A stretch of 46,795 nt of DNA from Chitinophagaceae bacterium UBA2793 (GTDB lineage: Bacteria; Bacteroidota; Bacteroidia; Chitinophagales; Chitinophagaceae). The notes beneath the pieces were generated by a model. That model saw nothing but the letters and a program-made list of their open reading frames with translations, did not search any database and was not told the DNA's origin. Within the stretch, counting starts at the first letter, position 1, and each line of letters starts with the position of its first letter. The DNA lies in assembly GCA_002352045.1 (NCBI GenBank), contig DEHT01000042.1, positions 35,702 to 82,496 on the forward strand, in the 5' to 3' direction. Shown here in pieces: positions 42,037-46,795 of this stretch. The position numbers were made by a program, and so were the translations under genes.

Positions 42037-42363
42037 TTACAATTGAAATATTTTTTCCATTAACATCCATTTTTCGCCTGGCTTAGCACCGGGCAAAGCC
42101 TGCTGGTAATTCCACATAAGCGTTTCCCATTCCTGCACTTTGGGGTTTCCCGCATCTGCTATACTTTTTTCTTCAAACGAAAAAGATGGATTGGTTTCCA
42201 TAATCATAAAGAGCCTGTTTTGAACCCTGTAAATTTCTAGTGCTTCAATACCTGAGGAATGTATGCTTTCTAAAATTTCGGGCCAAACGGCCTGATGATA
42301 TGCTTCATATTCAGCAATCAAAGTTTCGTTGTCTTTTAAATCGAGTGCAAAACAATATCGCAT
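42037..42363 (-). CDS. L-fucose/L-rhamnose mutarotase (RhaM family, DUF718)
   Basis: 108 aa, interconverts sugar anomers so that the beta form from import can be used by the dehydrogenase. The RhaM family pattern is complete: YHQAVWPEILESIHSSGI near 22-39 (active-site Tyr and His followed by Trp-Pro), NRLFMIMET near 49, and KVQEWETLMWNYQ near 75 with the conserved paired Trp. Family members characterised as rhamnose mutarotases; with FucP 13 bp downstream and no rhamnose genes in the window, fucose is the more likely substrate. FucU is a different family and is not present. Confidence 0.9.
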   Translation of the reverse strand: MRYCFALDLKDNETLIAEYEAYHQAVWPEILESIHSSGIEALEIYRVQNRLFMIMETNPSFSFEEKSIADAGNPKVQEWETLMWNYQQALPGAKPGEKWMLMEKIFQL

Positions 42364-42446
42364 AATTGGGATTTTATTTTGAAGTTAAGTTAATTGGCCA
42401 AAAATTAATTAGTTACTAAAAATAAGATTTTGGCGAGTACTTAAAA

Positions 42447-43550
42447 TTACTTCGTATCTCTCACGCATCTAAAACCCGTATGTTCCAAACCTGTATCCGG
42501 GCTGCTTTTCATACGCCTCGCCACCCGGTAACCGCTGCAATTACCATCGTTGCATAAAAAACTACCTCCACGCAAAACTTTTTTAGGAGTGTATGGGTCA
42601 TCGGGATCAAAACTTTTTTGTGGGCCTGTTGGATTTGCTGCATCTGAATTTTGATAATATTCTTTATGATACCAGTCGCTACACCATTCCCATACATTGC
42701 CGGCCATATCGTATAAACCATAACCATTAGGCGCAAACGATTTAACCGGAGCTGATTTTAAATATCCATCTTTCATTTCATTGAGTGAAGGAAACTTCCC
42801 TTCCCAACTGTTTGCCTTGGGCTTGCCCCTGTTAACATGTTCATTGCCCCAGGGATAAATATTGTTTTGCAAACCACCTCTTGCCGCAAACTCCCACTCT
42901 GCTTCAGTAGGCAACCGTTTGCCTGCCCATTTGCAAAAAGCCATTGCATCATCCCAACTTATATGTACCACCGGATAATTTTCCTTACCGGCAATTGAAC
43001 TGCCCGGCCCTTGCGGATGTTTCCAATTGGCACCGGCAACCCATGCCCACCACTGGTTGTAATTATTCAGGTTCACTTCGTCTGTTGCTTGTTGAAATAC
43101 TAAAGATGCAGCTACCAATACACTGTCTGGCGGCTTTGGCGTATGAGCTGGTAAAGATTTTTTTAATTCTTCCCAATCGGGGTTTCTTTCGGCAGTGGTT
43201 ATGTAACCGGTTTCATCTACAAATTTTTTAAACTGTGCATTGGTAACTTCGGTTTCATCCATCCAAAAAGAATTTACCGTTACAAAATGTTTGGGATATT
43301 CATCGGTAGATGCTTGATCATTATCAGCTCCCATGGTAAAACTACCTGCAGCAATAAATTTCATTCCGACAGTGGAAGTATCGCTGTTTGCAACAATCCG
43401 GGTATTATTTAATAAAAATCGTTGAGGCAAATTTATACAACATCCATTTGCTGTTTTATCTGTGGTTGTACCAACATTACGAAAATTGCAAGCGAATATT
43501 ATTAAAACGATAAAGAAATAAATAAAGTAATATTTTTTATTATCCCACAT
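42447..43550 (-). CDS. Exported formylglycine-generating enzyme (FGE/SUMF1 family)
   Basis: Oxidises the active-site Cys of type I sulfatases to formylglycine, using oxygen and copper. 367 aa. The N-terminus is a lipoprotein-type signal ending IIFAC (Cys21). The FGE domain starts at MKFIAAGSFTMGADNDQASTDEYP and ends HTGFRCVRDTK. Both redox cysteines of active FGE are kept, Cys333 and Cys338 in GGSFLCNDGNCSGYRVARR, with the same spacing of five as human Cys336/Cys341; WEWCSDWY and YPVVHISWDDAMAFCKWAGKR are also present. Many SUMF1-like Bacteroidota proteins lack these Cys, so a true FGE is likely. It lies 3 bp after the acyltransferase and two genes from a Cys-type sulfatase. Confidence 0.92.
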   Translation of the reverse strand: MWDNKKYYFIYFFIVLIIFACNFRNVGTTTDKTANGCCINLPQRFLLNNTRIVANSDTSTVGMKFIAAGSFTMGADNDQASTDEYPKHFVTVNSFWMDETEVTNAQFKKFVDETGYITTAERNPDWEELKKSLPAHTPKPPDSVLVAASLVFQQATDEVNLNNYNQWWAWVAGANWKHPQGPGSSIAGKENYPVVHISWDDAMAFCKWAGKRLPTEAEWEFAARGGLQNNIYPWGNEHVNRGKPKANSWEGKFPSLNEMKDGYLKSAPVKSFAPNGYGLYDMAGNVWEWCSDWYHKEYYQNSDAANPTGPQKSFDPDDPYTPKKVLRGGSFLCNDGNCSGYRVARRMKSSPDTGLEHTGFRCVRDTK

Positions 43551-43553
43551 ATC

Positions 43554-44639
43554 CTACCCTTTCATTCTTTTTTTGGTGAAATATTCTCTCACCGGCTCAT
43601 CATAGTATTTCATAAACAACCAGGCGATGACTATTAAAAACAATGTGCCTCCAATAATAGTGAATATAAGCACCGTTGAAGAAGGGTTTGTTTTGGTAAA
43701 CCAACTTCCAAATATCCAAATAAACGCATAGTGTGTCATGTACAATGGGTATGAGATTTTGCCCGAGAAACGGCAAACAGCATTCACTTGATTTGATAAT
43801 GAAGAACCGGCGCCCAATGAAACTATCAATGGAAAATAAAAAATCACCAGCAATGCTTCTGCAATCCAGTTCCATGTAAACCACGGCATTAAAAAGGCTA
43901 AAAGCAACAAGGCCGACAGCCCAATAAAACCAATATTATTTTTAATAATCCAATTGAATCTAAATATCAACAACCCTGCTGTAAAGGAGTAAGCCACTCT
44001 TGCGCCACCATCCAAAATATTATCCTTTGACCAGCCACCCAGCAAATTGCCGGCCCGGTAACTCACTATGCAAAGTATAATTGCTGTTACTATTGCTATC
44101 ATCAACAAGTATTGGCGGCGAAGCTTGTACAATATTAATCCGTAAAAAATATTGGCAACATACTCCCAAAAAAGCGACCAGGATGGTGCGTTTAATGAAA
44201 AGAGGTTAAAAAACCTTTCTTCCATAAAAGGAAATGGAATGAGCAAAAGGGAGCAGATAAAAAACAACCCCATTCTTCCTGCATCTATGCCGGCTGATGT
44301 CGCAAAGGGATCTAAGTAAAAAAACAGCAATCCTAAAACAGAGCCTAATATCACCAATGGATGCAGGCGAATTAATCTCGATTTTAAAAATTCTTTAAGG
44401 CCTAATTTTGCAATACGGTTATCGTAAGCATAAGCAATTACAAAGCCCGATAAGCAAAAGAAAAAATCCACTGCTAAAAAGCCATGCCCGATAAAATTTT
44501 TTTTGATATCGGGTGATACCCATTCCATAAAATGAAAAATAACAACGGCCAGCGCAGCAATGCCTCTTAAGCCATCCAGTATTAAAAAATGCTGCCTGCT
44601 GCTGGTTACAATATTTGTTTGTAAAGTTTCTTTGCTCAT
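43554..44639 (-). CDS. Acyltransferase 3 (OafA/YrhL-like) membrane protein
   Basis: 361 aa with about ten membrane helices. The start LDGLRGIAALAVVIFHFMEW has the Arg and His of the family's acyl-transfer motif (LRGxAxxxVxxxH), and DFFFCLSGFVIAYAYDNRI near 53 is the second conserved block. Such proteins O-acylate (usually O-acetylate) surface or exported glycans at the inner membrane. No SGNH extension is fused. It is placed 17 bp after the sulfatase and 3 bp before FGE, clearly in one operon, so it may modify a glycan linked to the same pathway, or act on the cell surface; the substrate is unknown. Confidence 0.88.
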   Translation of the reverse strand: MSKETLQTNIVTSSRQHFLILDGLRGIAALAVVIFHFMEWVSPDIKKNFIGHGFLAVDFFFCLSGFVIAYAYDNRIAKLGLKEFLKSRLIRLHPLVILGSVLGLLFFYLDPFATSAGIDAGRMGLFFICSLLLIPFPFMEERFFNLFSLNAPSWSLFWEYVANIFYGLILYKLRRQYLLMIAIVTAIILCIVSYRAGNLLGGWSKDNILDGGARVAYSFTAGLLIFRFNWIIKNNIGFIGLSALLLLAFLMPWFTWNWIAEALLVIFYFPLIVSLGAGSSLSNQVNAVCRFSGKISYPLYMTHYAFIWIFGSWFTKTNPSSTVLIFTIIGGTLFLIVIAWLFMKYYDEPVREYFTKKRMKG

Positions 44640-44656
44640 ACTAGTAATGGAAAAAT

Positions 44657-46195
44657 TTAATTTTGGGCTATTGGTTTTAGTAAAATTTTTTCAGCCTCTA
44701 CATCTTCATACTGCTTAATTAATTCGTTTAACTGCTTAATTAATTTCGTAGTAATTTTTTGATATTTTTTTTGGCCGTAGAGATTATTCATTTCTGTTGG
44801 ATCTTTTTTTAAATTGTAAAGCTCCCAACTTTCTACTCTTTTATAAAATCGTATGAGTTTATACTCCCCTGTGCTAAGTCCAAAATGTGGCGATACTGCA
44901 TGTTCACCGTTTTCGTAATAATGATAATACATTGCCTTTCGGCCATTGAGTTTATTATTGCGAATCAATGGTAAAAAAGATTTCCCTTGCATTTCCTCCG
45001 GTATGGAAATGCCTGCGGCGTCTAAAACAGTTGGCGCAATATCAAGGTTCATTAGCATTTGTTTATTGATAGTGCCGGGTTTAATAATCCCCGGGTATCG
45101 CATCAGCATAGGCGTACGGAAGGATTCTTCATACATAAATCGCTTATCGAACCAACCATGTTCTCCCATAAAAAATCCCTGGTCGCTCAAATAAATTACA
45201 ATGGTATTTTGGGTAAGATTGTTCTTATCTAAATAATCTAATGTGCGGCCAATATTACGATCAAGCGATAAAGCAGTAGCCAAATAATCTTTCATGTATC
45301 GTTGATATTTCCATTCCACTAAAGAATTGCCGGAAAGATTTTTGTTTTTTAAATCCTGGTTTACGGAATCATAATATTGCAGGTATTGTTGTTGCTGGTT
45401 AGCATTCATGCGTTTAATGCTACCTTCCTTTAATGCTGCTTCTTTGCTGTCAAACATTTTTAAATCATAACCTAACAACATCGTTTTAGCAATAGACATA
45501 TCCTGTAGGGAAGCTGCTTTTCTGTTGTTGTAAGTATCATAAAAATTATCGGGTAGCGGAAATATTTTATTATCAAAGCTTCGCAAGTCCGGCAAATCCG
45601 GCATCCAGGTGCGATGAGTATTTTTATGGCCAATCACCAAACAAAATGGTTTGCTATTATCTCTTTTATTGAGCCAATCTTCTGCAATATCTTCCACTAT
45701 ATTTGCCGCATAGCCTTCCATTCTTTTTTTGTTTCCATCCATCAATAAAAAATCCGGATTATAATAACTGCCTTGCCCCGGCAATATTTGCCAAAAGCTA
45801 AAGCCCTGCGGTTGGGTTTCTAAATGCCATTTACCAATCCATGCAGTTTGATAACCGTTTTTGCCCAACTCTTTTATAAATGTGTTTTGCGAACCATCGA
45901 AGCTGGAGTTTTCATTGTCCTTAAAACCATTTTTATGCGAATATTTTCCGGTTAAAATAACTGCCCTACTTGGCCCACAGATAGAATTTGTATTATATGC
46001 TTTTGTAAATACAGCACCTTCTTTTGCAATTCGGTCAATGTTTGGCGTTTGCATCAACTGGCTTCCATAAGCACCAATGGTTTGAAAGGCATGATCGTCG
46101 GATACAATAATGACGATGTTGGGCCTCTGCTGTGCAAAAGAAAATAATGGCAGCAAAAAAAGGAATGCTAAAATAGCGTTCATGTTTTTATTCAT
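44657..46195 (-). CDS. Cys-type sulfatase (S1 family)
   Basis: Hydrolyses sulfate esters from glycans outside the cytoplasm. 512 aa with signal peptide (FLFLLPLFSFAQQ). Metal-binding Asp33-Asp34 in IIVSDDHAFQTIGAYGS; sulfatase signature Cys73-Gly-Pro-Ser-Arg in SICGPSRAVILTGKYSH, the Cys of which needs conversion to formylglycine; Lys in WIGKWHLE near 124; His in HKNTHRTWMPD near 204; late metal site in IYLSDQGFFMGEHGWFDKRFMYEE. Substrate subfamily cannot be fixed by eye; the GlcNAc-6-sulfatase/iduronate-like branch and fucan-type sulfatases are options. GH29 and GH20 enzymes in the region point to a sulfated, fucosylated glycan. An active-looking FGE is two genes downstream. Confidence 0.94.
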   Translation of the reverse strand: MNKNMNAILAFLFLLPLFSFAQQRPNIVIIVSDDHAFQTIGAYGSQLMQTPNIDRIAKEGAVFTKAYNTNSICGPSRAVILTGKYSHKNGFKDNENSSFDGSQNTFIKELGKNGYQTAWIGKWHLETQPQGFSFWQILPGQGSYYNPDFLLMDGNKKRMEGYAANIVEDIAEDWLNKRDNSKPFCLVIGHKNTHRTWMPDLPDLRSFDNKIFPLPDNFYDTYNNRKAASLQDMSIAKTMLLGYDLKMFDSKEAALKEGSIKRMNANQQQQYLQYYDSVNQDLKNKNLSGNSLVEWKYQRYMKDYLATALSLDRNIGRTLDYLDKNNLTQNTIVIYLSDQGFFMGEHGWFDKRFMYEESFRTPMLMRYPGIIKPGTINKQMLMNLDIAPTVLDAAGISIPEEMQGKSFLPLIRNNKLNGRKAMYYHYYENGEHAVSPHFGLSTGEYKLIRFYKRVESWELYNLKKDPTEMNNLYGQKKYQKITTKLIKQLNELIKQYEDVEAEKILLKPIAQN

Positions 46196-46207
46196 TTTGA
46201 AATAAAT

Positions 46208-46795
46208 TTATTTTTCAAAATCCCGATAATAAAATCCTACTTCACTCAAAGTTGGATTAAGCCTGGAGGATAATATTTTTAAACGTACCTGCGAAGTTTT
46301 TACAGCATCAAATTGAAGCAGGCGTTTATAACCCACCGTTGTTCCTTTTGTAAAGAGCAGCCATTGACTGCCATCCCAATATTCAGCTTCAAAATTTTCA
46401 ATTCTTTGGCCAATGCCGATATTTTCCTGCAGGCTAAGTACATTAAAGTTTTGTGGTTTTTTAAAAGTAAAAACTATTTCTGCTGTTGTGTCTTTTGTGG
46501 AAGCTGTTGTCCAATAGGTTTTGTATTTGCCATCAATCAATGCTTTTGCTTTTTTTCCGGTACTCAATTTTATAGTAGTGGCTTTTGCAAGGTTTGTTTT
46601 AAAAGTTTGCCGGCGCATAGCCACCCATTGCAGCAAATGCATTGAATCTTCTTTTTGTATCAATCCATTTTTATTTGGAGGAATATTTAGCAGCAAAACG
46701 CCGTTTCTACCAACCGAACTAAAATAGATATCGTAGAGTTGCCGGGGCGTTTTTACCTGGTTGTTTTCTTTATCATGAAAAAACCATCCCGGCCT
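46208..46795 (-). CDS. Alpha-L-fucosidase GH29 with C-terminal discoidin-like domain, partial (second of two)
   Basis: Only the last 195 codons are present; the frame is open to the right edge, so the start and catalytic Asp are missing. The visible part begins RPGWFFHDKENNQVKTPRQL and YDIYFSSVGRNGVLLLNIPP, the end of the GH29 barrel in subfamily B-like (alpha-1,3/4) fucosidases. It is followed by an F5/8 type C-like beta-sandwich (about 60-195; ALIDGKYKTYWTT, ENFEAEYWDGSQW, RLLQFDAVKTSQVRLKILSS). The TTG at 46694-46696 is not the true start. It is 12 bp upstream of the sulfatase, and clearly different from the GH29 at 38516, which has no such domain. Confidence 0.92.
   Translation of the reverse strand, partial: RPGWFFHDKENNQVKTPRQLYDIYFSSVGRNGVLLLNIPPNKNGLIQKEDSMHLLQWVAMRRQTFKTNLAKATTIKLSTGKKAKALIDGKYKTYWTTASTKDTTAEIVFTFKKPQNFNVLSLQENIGIGQRIENFEAEYWDGSQWLLFTKGTTVGYKRLLQFDAVKTSQVRLKILSSRLNPTLSEVGFYYRDFEK

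Noticed and set aside
29629..46795. Classical polysaccharide utilisation locus with SusC/SusD
   Set aside because: No SusC or SusD gene is in the region; the only TonB receptor (18565-20985) is of the siderophore type and is 9 kb away next to a PepSY gene.

Overview
The window looks like a chromosomal segment from an aerobic member of the Bacteroidota, most likely close to Chitinophagaceae. The base composition is AT-rich. Diagnostic families include a type III glutamine synthetase, a hybrid two-component system with beta-propeller sensor and AraC output, a TonB receptor with a CarboxypepD-like N-terminal domain, SCKK-type lipoprotein signals, MqnA, and -7 promoter motifs of the TAnnTTTG kind. 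No species name can be derived from the sequence alone.

Positions 1-17.1 kb are mostly housekeeping: the 5' part of purL (cut by the left edge), glnN-type glutamine synthetase, a coiled-coil membrane protein, holA, a Prc-like S41 protease, an SRAP/YedK-type AP-site protein, tRNA-His, a DUF445-like protein, a Wzx-like flippase, mqnA and purB. An accessory island sits between SRAP and tRNA-His (9.4-12.5 kb). It holds a secreted lipoprotein with Cys-rich and Gly-rich linkers and a C-terminal JAMM/DUF4329-like motif, followed 5 bp later by a small exported protein, a second small exported ORF with a frameshift, and a covarying palindromic repeat.

Positions 17.2-29.6 kb carry an iron-uptake pair (PepSY membrane protein plus TonB siderophore receptor), two tandem alpha/beta-hydrolase lipoproteins, a 1373-residue hybrid sensor/regulator divergent from a secreted two-repeat protein, and a REP-associated tyrosine transposase (RAYT). 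Two-hairpin REP-like palindromes flank the RAYT on both sides and occur again about 5 kb away.

Positions 29.6-46.8 kb are one long minus-strand glycan-use region: a SGNH-esterase/GH20 fusion, a patatin-like lipase, a GH2 enzyme, then a nearly complete non-phosphorylative L-fucose pathway. That pathway has L-fucose dehydrogenase, fuconolactonase, diketo-deoxyfuconate hydrolase, keto-deoxyfuconate dehydrogenase, FucP symporter and a mutarotase, mixed with a GH29 fucosidase. Upstream of it lie a lipoprotein formylglycine-generating enzyme, a membrane acyltransferase, a Cys-type sulfatase and a second GH29 cut by the right edge. Together these would remove sulfate and fucose from a sulfated fucose-containing glycan, import fucose, and convert it to pyruvate and lactate. 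L-fuconate dehydratase and SusC/SusD are not in the window. A four-helix-bundle gene with an adjacent TTAGTAG tandem repeat interrupts the fucose genes.

The best candidates for something new are the JAMM lipoprotein with its small exported partners, the RAYT/REP family, the covarying palindrome repeat at 9.5-9.9 kb, and the exported FGE-sulfatase-fucosidase unit.
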